From: an uncultured Phascolarctobacterium sp.
GTDB lineage: Bacteria; Bacillota; Negativicutes; Acidaminococcales; Acidaminococcaceae
Direction of reading: 5' to 3'
DNA length: 64,000 nt
Assembly (NCBI GenBank): GCA_949285135.1
Contig: CASDXO010000013.1
Span: 124,001-188,000 of the forward strand
In this document: piece after piece, positions 9,168-16,848 of the stretch
How the letters are laid out: each line of letters begins with the position of its first letter
Position numbering within the stretch: the stretch's first letter is position 1
Notes under the pieces: model-generated
The model's database searches: none
What the model was told of the DNA's origin: nothing
What the model saw: only the letters and a program-made list of their open reading frames with translations
Translations under genes and position numbers: made by a program

Positions 9168-9662
9168 ATGGTCAAAATGAGTCGTTCTGTATGCCAGCGT
9201 ATTCGTCGGATCAAAAGCAGTCTTGAAAATGCCGAACAAAGTTTTTTAGATAATAAAGATATGCGCGGAGAGTTGGATTTAATGCTGGCTGAAGCTGAGC
9301 TCAGTAATCTGCGCAGGAAAAAAGACGTTCCCTGGAGCTGGAACAGACAATTGCTGGCAATGTGTGCCGCATTGGCTGTGATTTTATCCTGCTTTGGCGG
9401 CTGGTGCTATGCACGACATAATATACCTTCTGCTGCACCTGCGCCGGTACATAACGCAAATGCCGGTAGCCAGCCGACTGGTATCGTAGTACAGCAGGCA
9501 AAAGAGCAGATGTCAGCGGTGCCTGCAGAGTCAGTGGTGCAGGCAGATAAAATAAGTGATACTCCTGTCGAAACTGAACAGGGACGACAGCTAAAAATAT
9601 CAGATACAGATATGCGCAGACTCGTTAAGTCTGCCAGAGTGGAACTGACCAGTTCTAAATAG
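9168..9662 (+). CDS. Hypothetical single-pass membrane protein downstream of the sigma factor
   Basis: I do not recognise this 164-residue protein. Residues 1-60 are charged and probably helical (KSSLENAEQSF, AEAELSNLRRKK), residues 61-81 form one membrane segment, and the remainder is Ala/Pro/Gln-rich and probably extracytoplasmic, ending in a short basic segment (DTDMRRLVKSARVEL). A cytoplasmic N-domain, one membrane helix and an outer domain is the layout of many anti-sigma factors, and the gene lies directly after a sigma factor gene; no zinc-binding anti-sigma motif is visible, so that role is only inferred. AAGGAG lies 9 nt before the ATG. Confidence 0.7.
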   Translation: MVKMSRSVCQRIRRIKSSLENAEQSFLDNKDMRGELDLMLAEAELSNLRRKKDVPWSWNRQLLAMCAALAVILSCFGGWCYARHNIPSAAPAPVHNANAGSQPTGIVVQQAKEQMSAVPAESVVQADKISDTPVETEQGRQLKISDTDMRRLVKSARVELTSSK

Positions 9663-9680
9663 TGTTTAGGAGGGTATACA

Positions 9681-11549
9681 TTGAAAAAAAGATATTTGAT
9701 TCAGCCTTTATCCGTAGGTCTCGCTGCTGTTTTTCTGGCATTGCCTGTATGGGCGGAAGAAAGCACTGCTGAGGCTGTTCCGGGTCTTGCCGCAGAAACT
9801 GCTGCTGCTGTTGCTCCGGAAGCTGAAAAAGAAAATAAACTTGCTCCCTATATCGGTAAGACTATTACCAAGCAGATTATCAGCGGTAATACTGTTATCA
9901 GTGAAGCAGAGATAGCAGCTGCTTTAAAGACTAAGCCTGGTATGGAATTTACTGAGCAGGGGCTTAATGAGGATTTAAGCGCTATTTATGATCTGGGCTG
10001 GTTCTATGATTTGCGTCCTGAATTTAAAGAAGTGCCGGAAGGCGTACAGGTTATTTATCATGTAATGGAAAACCCTGCTTTTACCGGTGTCAGGATTACT
10101 GGCAATACTGTAGTTGATGACAAGAAGGCTGCTGGGTTCTTTGACATGGAAGAAAATAAAATCATCAACCTGAAAGATGTTAATACACGCGTACAGCGTC
10201 TGGAAGAAGAATATCGTCAGAATGGCTATATATTAGCCAGGGTGACAGATATCCATATGGATACAGATGGTACGCTCAATATTACTGTCAACGAAGGCAT
10301 TGTAGAAGATTTTAAGGTCAAAGGTAATGTCAAGACTAAGGACTACGTTATTACCCGTGAAATGAAGCTGAAGAAGGGTAAGCCCTTTAATGCCAAGGAT
10401 GCCCGCCGCAGTATGCAGCGTATTTATAATTTAGGTTATTTTGAGGATGTTAATGTCAAATTAAATCCTGGTAAAGAGCCTAATTCCGTGGAAGTAGAAA
10501 TCAGCGTTGTGGAAATGAATACGGGAACCTTTGGTATCGGTGCCGGCTACAGTAATGCAGACGGCTTCATCGGTATGATTTCTATTGGTGATAAAAATTT
10601 CCGTGGTACAGGCGATAAAGTTAATATTCGCTGGGAATTCGGCGGCGAGGATAACAAGAACTATGATTTTAGCTATACTAAGCCCTGGATTGACGATAAG
10701 GAAACTACGGCTACCATCAATCTGTACGATATTACCAATGAATATGCAGACTACAACATTGATGGTGATGAAATTGCCCGTTATGATAAAAAGCGTCGCG
10801 GACAGGAGCTGACTTTCAGCCGTAAGACGGATAATGAGTTTGTAAGTAACTATGTTACTTTAAAGAACCGTGACGACATTTATGAAGGTATGGCTGATGG
10901 CTATGAAAATGATGTAAACCAATATTACGAGGACAGGTTTAACCCAAATAGTCCGTATTATAAACCCTGGATGCCTGCGACTGCTGCGGAGCGCCGCAAA
11001 GAAAACTTTGGTGTTACCCGCAGTATCACAGTAGGCAGAATTTTTGATTCCCGTGATAATATTTATGATCCCCATGAAGGCAAGCGCATAGCTTATAGCC
11101 TGGAATGGGCTGGTCTGGGCGGTGACTTTGATTTCACCAAGTTTACTGCTGATTACCGTTATTATTATCGTGCTGGCGGTGAAAGCGTCTGGGCATTGAA
11201 TCTTGGTGCAGGTTATGCTGATGGCGATATGCCCTTGAGTCAGCGTTTTTCCATGGGCGGCAGTGATACGCTGCGTGGTTATGAAGATGATCAGTTCCGT
11301 GGCAACAGCATGCTTAAAGCTACGCTGGAATACCGTTTCCCGATTATTAAAAAAGTGCAGGGCGTACTGTTTACCGATAATGGCTATGCCTGGGATAAAC
11401 GTCATGAAGATGAGTTTGATCTGGGCCTGATTAAAAACAGTTTTGGTGTCGGCTTACGTATCAATTCACCTTTAGGACCGGTAAAACTTGACTATGGTTA
11501 CGGTGACGATGGCGGTAAATTCCATTTCAGCTTTGGCGGACAGTTCTGA
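9681..11549 (+). CDS. bamA: BamA, Omp85-family outer-membrane protein assembly factor
   Basis: A 622-residue Omp85 protein. A signal peptide (residues 1-25, ending PVWA) is followed by about three POTRA repeats (starting near IISGNTVISEAEI, VRITGNTVVDDKKA and FKVKGNVKTKDYVITREM) and a C-terminal 16-strand-type barrel from about residue 280. The barrel has the conserved LRGYEDDQ loop motif and ends in Phe (FSFGGQF), as is usual for outer-membrane barrels. It inserts beta-barrel proteins into the outer membrane. Proteobacterial BamA has five POTRA domains, so this version is shorter. It starts with TTG at 9681 behind AGGAGGG. The gene sits in the tamB-skp run of envelope genes. Confidence 0.95.
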   Translation: MKKRYLIQPLSVGLAAVFLALPVWAEESTAEAVPGLAAETAAAVAPEAEKENKLAPYIGKTITKQIISGNTVISEAEIAAALKTKPGMEFTEQGLNEDLSAIYDLGWFYDLRPEFKEVPEGVQVIYHVMENPAFTGVRITGNTVVDDKKAAGFFDMEENKIINLKDVNTRVQRLEEEYRQNGYILARVTDIHMDTDGTLNITVNEGIVEDFKVKGNVKTKDYVITREMKLKKGKPFNAKDARRSMQRIYNLGYFEDVNVKLNPGKEPNSVEVEISVVEMNTGTFGIGAGYSNADGFIGMISIGDKNFRGTGDKVNIRWEFGGEDNKNYDFSYTKPWIDDKETTATINLYDITNEYADYNIDGDEIARYDKKRRGQELTFSRKTDNEFVSNYVTLKNRDDIYEGMADGYENDVNQYYEDRFNPNSPYYKPWMPATAAERRKENFGVTRSITVGRIFDSRDNIYDPHEGKRIAYSLEWAGLGGDFDFTKFTADYRYYYRAGGESVWALNLGAGYADGDMPLSQRFSMGGSDTLRGYEDDQFRGNSMLKATLEYRFPIIKKVQGVLFTDNGYAWDKRHEDEFDLGLIKNSFGVGLRINSPLGPVKLDYGYGDDGGKFHFSFGGQF

Positions 11550-11567
11550 TTTTATAGCGGGGCTGAA

Positions 11568-12839
11568 ATGAAGATTAGTAAGATTCTTATGATTGCTGCA
11601 ATGACAAATTTTTTGTCATTGCAGCAAGCTTTTTCTATGCCGATTAATGATGTACAGGTACAGGTGGTTGATGTCGGCGGCAGTACGAGCAATGATTTGC
11701 TGCAAAAGATGTCTGATAGTATGCAGATAGTGGCGCAGCAGCTACTTGTAGACAGGGACACCCAAAATGTTGAACCAGTTAAAACAGAATACATATCGCT
11801 GCTGAAAGAAATTGGTGACCGGGTATTAACCGGTTACGAAATGCAGCAGGCTGATATACGGCTTGGAGAGCAAACAGAAATAGTGCTCAAAATAACACCG
11901 TGGAGCGATACTATAAATAATGTCGTTACAGACCTTCAGTTTTCTGGTTTGGAACAGGAGACTGCGGAGCATTTAAGGCAGCGGTTGCCTGGACTTGAAC
12001 AGAGACTGAGGAACATTATCAGCGGTGCTTCTGTGGATGCGCAGGATTGGGCCGGCGGTGTTTTACGCAGAGTAGTGAGACAGGAAGTAGAAAAAACTTT
12101 ACCGGAGTTCAAAGCTGCTGTTGATCTGGTTCAGGAAGACGGCAAGGTTATTGTGCAGGTCATTATATATCCGGTAGGTCAGCTGGTAAGCTCGGTTAAA
12201 TATGAAATGCGTTCTGAATCTATACCCAATCTGCTTTTAAACAGGCTGAAATTCAAATATGCTGATGAATGTGAAAAACTGCAGGGATTACCTGTTGCCT
12301 ATCTGGAACACCACTGTCAGGAATATGCTGATTATCTCAGTACAAAACTGGCTTCTGAATATGAAGTAAGACAGTATAATCTGAAGCCAAGGATAACTGT
12401 CAGACCCGGTGCGGATACAGCCGTGGAAATTATCCTTTATTCTGATGAATATAAAATCTGGCTGGAAGGTTATGGAGATATCGGGCGTGATAAGGATAAT
12501 TTGTCTGGCAAGGCACATCTTGGCAAATATATTTCTCCGCATGACGAAATTTTTGCCGAAGCGGAAGTGGTGCTGGATGATGTACAGTGGCAGTTTGGTG
12601 CCGGTTATACATGTTACTGGGGAAAAAGCAGCTGGAGCTACATGCGTCGTGCCCCGGCAGGCGATAATGTTTATAAGCTGGAATATACGCTGAGTCCCAA
12701 ATGGAAACTGCGTGCAGAACATTTTTCCGGTGATGACAGAAACGAATACGGCGTAAGATATCGTATCCATGAATTTCTTAGTGCAGAATATGTTTATGGA
12801 GGCAATGAATTTTATTTGCGGCTGATAGGAAATTTATAG
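11568..12839 (+). CDS. Unrecognised secreted beta-rich protein, probable outer-membrane barrel
   Basis: A 423-residue protein with a signal peptide (about residues 1-23, ending AFS). I do not recognise a family. The middle part (about 45-240) looks alpha/beta and POTRA-like in character. The last 130 residues alternate in the manner of beta strands (WLEGYGDIGRDKDNLSGKA, WQFGAGYTCYWGKSSW) and the protein ends FYLRLIGNL with a terminal hydrophobic pattern, fitting an outer-membrane barrel. It lies 18 nt after bamA and before the skp genes, so a role in outer-membrane biogenesis is inferred. A perfect hairpin lies within its signal-peptide codons. Confidence 0.65.
   Translation: MKISKILMIAAMTNFLSLQQAFSMPINDVQVQVVDVGGSTSNDLLQKMSDSMQIVAQQLLVDRDTQNVEPVKTEYISLLKEIGDRVLTGYEMQQADIRLGEQTEIVLKITPWSDTINNVVTDLQFSGLEQETAEHLRQRLPGLEQRLRNIISGASVDAQDWAGGVLRRVVRQEVEKTLPEFKAAVDLVQEDGKVIVQVIIYPVGQLVSSVKYEMRSESIPNLLLNRLKFKYADECEKLQGLPVAYLEHHCQEYADYLSTKLASEYEVRQYNLKPRITVRPGADTAVEIILYSDEYKIWLEGYGDIGRDKDNLSGKAHLGKYISPHDEIFAEAEVVLDDVQWQFGAGYTCYWGKSSWSYMRRAPAGDNVYKLEYTLSPKWKLRAEHFSGDDRNEYGVRYRIHEFLSAEYVYGGNEFYLRLIGNL
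11593..11634 (+). promoter_or_regulatory. Perfect 16-bp hairpin in signal-peptide codons, possible attenuator
   Basis: Positions 11593-11608 and 11612-11627 are perfect inverted repeats of 16 nt around a 3-nt T loop, followed by GC and five T residues. It is terminator-like yet lies 25 codons or fewer into an open reading frame, 44 nt past the bamA stop. It could limit transcription beyond bamA. Confidence 0.55.
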
Positions 12840-12846
12840 CTTTTGA

Positions 12847-12875
12847 TTGAAAGAATACTGGCAGACTGATATAAT
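12847..12875 (+). promoter_or_regulatory. Promoter for the OmpH/Skp gene run
   Basis: TTGAAA (12847-12852), a 17-nt spacer and TATAAT (12870-12875), with an added TG one base before the -10. This close match to consensus is 55 nt upstream of the first OmpH-like gene. Confidence 0.7.
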
Positions 12876-12929
12876 AAACTATATATCTGTAATATAATTT
12901 TATTTTGTAAGAAAGCAGGGAATTTTGTT

Positions 12930-13415
12930 ATGATGCAGAAATTGCGTAATCCTAAAAATGTTAAATTAGTTTCTTTGTTTGTTGCGGCAATATTCGTACT
13001 GGGCTGCTTCGCGCTTTCCGTGACTCAGAGTGGTTTTGGCAGAGTGGCTTCTGCTGCAGCAAGTGAATCTGCTATCGGAGTAGTAAACTATCAAATGCTG
13101 GTAGCACAAAGTCCTGATTTGCAGAATGTAAGAAATGCGATGAAGACCGAGATTGATAATGCTCAGAAAGATTTTGACGAAAAAAGCAAGAGCATGAATG
13201 ACAGTGAAAAACAGCGCTATTATGTACAGCTGCAGGAACGTATCGGCAATAAAGAAAAAGAGCTGATGGAACCTGTACTTAAAAAAGTTGAAGAACAGAT
13301 TAAAAAAGTTGCTGATAAAAAAGGCCTGTCTGTGGTAGTTGATAAAAGCACCGTTATTTTTGGCGGTGTAGATATTACCGACGAAGTGGCTAAAGCACTG
13401 CAGAGCGGTAAATAA
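12930..13415 (+). CDS. OmpH/Skp-family periplasmic chaperone, copy 1
   Basis: A 161-residue protein of the OmpH/Skp family, which keeps unfolded outer-membrane proteins soluble in the periplasm. It has an N-terminal membrane or signal segment (about residues 18-35), then the typical IGVVNYQMLVAQSPDLQN start of the mature fold, a central charged helical region (the tentacles) and the closing beta segment GLSVVVDKSTVIFGGVDIT. There is no lipobox, unlike the next two paralogues. Two adjacent ATGs (12930, 12933) are possible. It has its own strong promoter and is followed by a hairpin. Confidence 0.88.
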   Translation: MMQKLRNPKNVKLVSLFVAAIFVLGCFALSVTQSGFGRVASAAASESAIGVVNYQMLVAQSPDLQNVRNAMKTEIDNAQKDFDEKSKSMNDSEKQRYYVQLQERIGNKEKELMEPVLKKVEEQIKKVADKKGLSVVVDKSTVIFGGVDITDEVAKALQSGK

Positions 13416-13427
13416 GCCGTGGTTACT

Positions 13428-13445
13428 GAGGCCCTTTAGGGCCTC
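13428..13445 (+). terminator. Hairpin between OmpH/Skp copies 1 and 2
   Basis: GAGGCCC (13428-13434), loop TTTA, GGGCCTC (13439-13445) is a perfect GC-rich stem, but the following GTTTACTGTTT is a poor T-run. It is likely a partial terminator or an mRNA-stabilising stem. Confidence 0.5.
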
Positions 13446-13471
13446 GTTTACTGTTTCCCCAGGAGGATGTT

Positions 13472-14389
13472 ATGCGTAAGATCATCTTTGCAGTGCTGTT
13501 AATAGCTTCACTGCTTGTATCAGCGTGCGGCAGCGTCAGTACGACAGGTGAGAAAATTGCTGTGGCAGACTGGAAGAAGGCTGTTGCAGAACATCCGCAG
13601 TATGGCAGGCTGCAGCAGGGTGAAGCGGTTGTCAGAGATCTTGTGCAAAAGCGTAAGGCACAGGAAGAAATGGCAAAAATGCAGCTAAGCAGTCTTGATA
13701 AGCTGCGTGGACTGAAAAAAGCCAGTGAGGCTACTTATTGGAATGCGGATTTTACTACTCGCATGGTGGGAGCACAGGCGAAAGAAAATGCCAAACTGCA
13801 AAAATTTTTGGCACAGACAGAAAAAGAAGCTGAAGCACTGATTGCAGAACGTAAAAAAGAGGTAGAAGATTCTTATCAGCTGAAAATGTTTAATCTCCGT
13901 ATGCGCCTTGAATCAGTGAAGATGAAGCCTGATGAAAGAAAGCTGGTTGAAGAGGAACTTGCTGCTGCCAGAAATGCGAGAGAGCAGGAACTGGCTAAGC
14001 TGAATGAAGAAAAAGCTGCTTATATGGAAAATAAGCTTGCTCCTTATACCGAGCAGATGCGCAGCCGTATGGATCAGGAAGCGGGCAGATTGCGGCAGAA
14101 TGCAGAGGCAGTCATGCAGGCATCTGAGGGTAAATATGATGCCATGCTGCAAAAGGCTCCTTCGGCACTGAATAATGCTCTCAGCATCATGGACAGAGAG
14201 ATTGAGAAGCAGCAGGAGAAAAATGCGGCTTTAGAGAAAGAAATTAATCAGGATATTGAAAATGTAGTAATGCGTCTGGTAAATAAAAATGGTTATACAA
14301 TCGTATTTAATACTGTAAAAGTTAATCTTACTGCTGATGACATTACAGATAAAATAATTTCTGAGTTACAGAAAGAAAAGAACAAGTGA
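13472..14389 (+). CDS. OmpH/Skp-like lipoprotein with long coiled coil, copy 2
   Basis: A 305-residue predicted lipoprotein: the signal peptide ends in LVSAC, a clear lipobox, so the mature protein begins with lipidated Cys19. The middle (about residues 60-260) is a long charged coiled coil rich in Lys, Glu and Gln. The end, NGYTIVFNTVKVNLTADDIT, resembles the closing strand of OmpH/Skp (compare the first copy). It is almost twice the usual Skp length, so the tentacles would be longer. It follows copy 1 by 56 nt behind AGGAGG. Chaperone function is inferred from resemblance and position. Confidence 0.75.
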   Translation: MRKIIFAVLLIASLLVSACGSVSTTGEKIAVADWKKAVAEHPQYGRLQQGEAVVRDLVQKRKAQEEMAKMQLSSLDKLRGLKKASEATYWNADFTTRMVGAQAKENAKLQKFLAQTEKEAEALIAERKKEVEDSYQLKMFNLRMRLESVKMKPDERKLVEEELAAARNAREQELAKLNEEKAAYMENKLAPYTEQMRSRMDQEAGRLRQNAEAVMQASEGKYDAMLQKAPSALNNALSIMDREIEKQQEKNAALEKEINQDIENVVMRLVNKNGYTIVFNTVKVNLTADDITDKIISELQKEKNK

Positions 14390-14399
14390 GGTTAAAATT

Positions 14400-14807
14400 A
14401 TGAAAAAAATTATTGCCGGCCTTATGATTGCATGTGCCATGCTGACTTTTGGCTGCAGTGGTCGCAATGCAGATTTTGGTACTGTAGATATGAAAAAAGT
14501 TGAGGCAGAGGCTGCAGTTGTAAAAGATACTAAGGAAGATGTTACCAAGAAGATGCAGGAACTGAAAGTATCTATGGACAAGGATATGGACGGTAAAAGT
14601 GCTGAAGAACAGAAAAAGGTTGCGGAAGATTATGCGGCGCGTGCACAGCTGATTCAGAGTGAAGCGCAGAATAAGCTGAAGGCCAGTCTTGATACAGCTT
14701 TAAATCAGGTTGCCAATGAAAAAGGTCTTGGCGCTATTTTGATTAAAGATGCGGTTCCTCAGGGCGGTACTGACGTAACCAAGGAAGTTATTGAGAAAAT
14801 GAAATAA
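14400..14807 (+). CDS. OmpH/Skp-like lipoprotein, copy 3
   Basis: A 135-residue predicted lipoprotein with lipobox LTFGC (Cys19). The mature part has a short charged helical region (about residues 35-95) and the OmpH-type end KGLGAILIKDAVPQGGTDVT. It is therefore a third, minimal member of the tandem family. It starts 10 nt after copy 2 and is probably cotranscribed; a good terminator follows. Role as periplasmic chaperone or holdase anchored by its lipid is inferred. Which membrane it is anchored in cannot be read from the sequence. Confidence 0.72.
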   Translation: MKKIIAGLMIACAMLTFGCSGRNADFGTVDMKKVEAEAAVVKDTKEDVTKKMQELKVSMDKDMDGKSAEEQKKVAEDYAARAQLIQSEAQNKLKASLDTALNQVANEKGLGAILIKDAVPQGGTDVTKEVIEKMK

Positions 14808-14820
14808 ATGGCACACCCTG

Positions 14821-14849
14821 AGCGGGCGGACTCGTCCGTCCGCTTTTTG
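14821..14849 (+). terminator. Intrinsic terminator after the OmpH/Skp run
   Basis: AGCGGGCGGA (14821-14830) pairs with TCCGTCCGCT (14835-14844), followed by TTTTT. A second small perfect hairpin, GGTCTGC-TT-GCAGACC, lies at 14858-14873 just before the lpxD ribosome binding site. Confidence 0.8.
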
Positions 14850-14893
14850 TGTTGTCAGGTCTGCTTGCAGACCGATTATGGGGAGGTCTTTTT

Positions 14894-15919
14894 ATGGAGA
14901 AAAGTGTTCAGGAATTAGCTGTATTCTTACATGGTACATTGGAAGATGATAATCCGCAACTGGTGGTTACCGGCGTTAACGGATTGCTGGAAGCAGGACC
15001 GCAGGATATTTCCTTTGCAGTACCGCCGCATGTGGAGCATTGCCATTTAAGCAAGGCTGGCGTTATGGTTCTCGGTTACGATGATCCCAAGCTTGATGGT
15101 AGACCGGTTATCAGAGTAGAAAATCCTCGCGCGGCTTTTGCGGCGCTGCTGGAACTTTTCCGTGCACCGGAAGAAGTAGAACGCGTTATCAGCCCGTTAG
15201 CATATATTGCACCGACAGCAAAACTGGGCAGTAATGTTGCAGTGCAGCCTTTTGCCGTTATTGAAGACGGCGCTGAGATTGGTGATGGCTCCATCATCTA
15301 TCCGCATGTATATGTAGGTAAACGGGTAAAGATAGGCTGTGATTGCATTGTTTATCCAAGTGTTACTATTCGTGAGGACTGCGTACTGGGCAATCGTGTT
15401 ATACTGCAGGCAGGTTCTGTTATCGGTGGCGATGGCTTTGGTTATGTAACCCAGAACGGCAAGCACAGCAAGGTGCTGCAGACAGGCAATGTGGTACTGC
15501 AGGATGATGTAGAAATAGGCAATAATACCTGTATTGACAGAGCTACGGTTGACAGTACTATTGTTGGTAAAGGTACCAAGATTGATAATCTGGTACATCT
15601 GGGACATAATGATATTCTGGGAGAAAACTGTCTTGTAGTTGCCCATGTAGGTATTTCCGGCAGTGTTACTGTAGGCAACAACGTAACCTTTGCCGGACAG
15701 GTGGGCACTGTTGGTCATATTACCATCGGTGATAACTGCGTGTTTGGCGGCAAGACAGGTATTACCAATAATATTCCGGCTAACTCCTTTATGGCGGGCT
15801 TTCCTGCCATGCCGCATAAAGAGTGGTTGCGCCAGGAAGCAAACTTGCGTAAAATCGGCGATTTGCTGAAGCGTGTAAAGGAACTGGAAAAAGCAATGGA
15901 CAAGCTCAGCGATAAATAA
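14894..15919 (+). CDS. lpxD: LpxD, UDP-3-O-(3-hydroxyacyl)glucosamine N-acyltransferase
   Basis: LpxD adds the N-linked hydroxyacyl chain in lipid A synthesis, third step in the cytoplasm. The 341-residue protein has the N-terminal LpxD domain (about 1-100, ISFAVPPHVEHC), a left-handed beta-helix of hexapeptide repeats (about 105-300, for example IGDGSIIYPHVYVG) with catalytic His in LVHLGHNDILG, and a C-terminal helix. ATG 14894 follows GGAGG at 14882-14886; an upstream in-frame TTG at 14849 is less likely. It opens the lipid A run and is followed by an acyltransferase 20 nt downstream. Confidence 0.96.
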   Translation: MEKSVQELAVFLHGTLEDDNPQLVVTGVNGLLEAGPQDISFAVPPHVEHCHLSKAGVMVLGYDDPKLDGRPVIRVENPRAAFAALLELFRAPEEVERVISPLAYIAPTAKLGSNVAVQPFAVIEDGAEIGDGSIIYPHVYVGKRVKIGCDCIVYPSVTIREDCVLGNRVILQAGSVIGGDGFGYVTQNGKHSKVLQTGNVVLQDDVEIGNNTCIDRATVDSTIVGKGTKIDNLVHLGHNDILGENCLVVAHVGISGSVTVGNNVTFAGQVGTVGHITIGDNCVFGGKTGITNNIPANSFMAGFPAMPHKEWLRQEANLRKIGDLLKRVKELEKAMDKLSDK

Positions 15920-15939
15920 CCTGACAGAGGAGTGTTACA

Positions 15940-16833
15940 ATGCTGAGTTATTATATAGTAAAGTTATTCAGCAAACTGATGTGTATTGCACCAAAGTTTA
16001 TCCGTAATCTGACAGCACAATTTTTGGGTGGAGTGGCTGTTGTTGCTGTACCTGAGTGGCGTATGCAGATGGCAAGAACCAATATTATGGAATGCCTTGG
16101 CGTTGATGAGCTTCGGGCTGCACAGATTGCCGAAGAAAGTCTGCGTCGGTTTGGCAGGATGATTGTTGAGGTTATGAGGTTTCCGCTGTTGAAACCGGAC
16201 AATATAGATCAGACTGTCAGGGTGGAAGGGCTGGAGTACCTTGATGCTGCTTATAAACAGGATAAGGGAGTCATCATGGCGACTGGTCATTATGGTAACT
16301 GGGAACTGCTGGGAGCAACAGTTGCTCTGCATGGTTATCCCATGCTGTCAATAACACGTAAGCAAAATAATGGGGCTATGGACAGATTTATCAATGAATA
16401 TCGTCAGATGGTAGGGCAAAAAGTGGCCTACAACCGCGGTGAAAGTGGCTTGCTGGCTATCAGCCGCATGCTGAAAGAAAAGCATCTTCTGGGTGTGCTG
16501 TATGATCAGGATACTAACGACGATGGCGTGGAAATCAATTTATTTGGTAAAAAATCCATCATCCCCATGGGTGCAGCAGCGTTATCAAGAATTTATGGCT
16601 CACCGATACTGCCGATTTTCCTGCATAATAATGCTGACGGGACGTGCACGGCAAAAATTTATCCCCCTCTTTATACACCTAAAACAAAGAATAAAGAAGA
16701 GGATTTTTATGAAGTGACCAGACAGATGGTTACAATTTTAGAGCATGAAATAATTGCCCATCCGGAAATGTGGTTTTGGGTACATGACCGCTGGAAAGAT
16801 GGACGGCAGAGGTTTAAAAATAAAGACAAATAA
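15940..16833 (+). CDS. Lipid A late acyltransferase (LpxL/HtrB type), copy 1
   Basis: A 297-residue membrane-associated acyltransferase of the LpxL/LpxM family, which adds secondary acyl chains to Kdo-lipid A. The catalytic HX4E motif is seen in ATGHYGNWELLG, and the family pattern continues with YDQDTNDDGVEINLFGK and WFWVHDRWK near the C-terminus. A hydrophobic N-terminal segment provides membrane attachment. The start follows AGGAG. A second paralogue lies at 28555. It sits between lpxD and lpxC in one run. Confidence 0.9.
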   Translation: MLSYYIVKLFSKLMCIAPKFIRNLTAQFLGGVAVVAVPEWRMQMARTNIMECLGVDELRAAQIAEESLRRFGRMIVEVMRFPLLKPDNIDQTVRVEGLEYLDAAYKQDKGVIMATGHYGNWELLGATVALHGYPMLSITRKQNNGAMDRFINEYRQMVGQKVAYNRGESGLLAISRMLKEKHLLGVLYDQDTNDDGVEINLFGKKSIIPMGAAALSRIYGSPILPIFLHNNADGTCTAKIYPPLYTPKTKNKEEDFYEVTRQMVTILEHEIIAHPEMWFWVHDRWKDGRQRFKNKDK

Positions 16834-16848
16834 AGAAGGAGGAGACCA

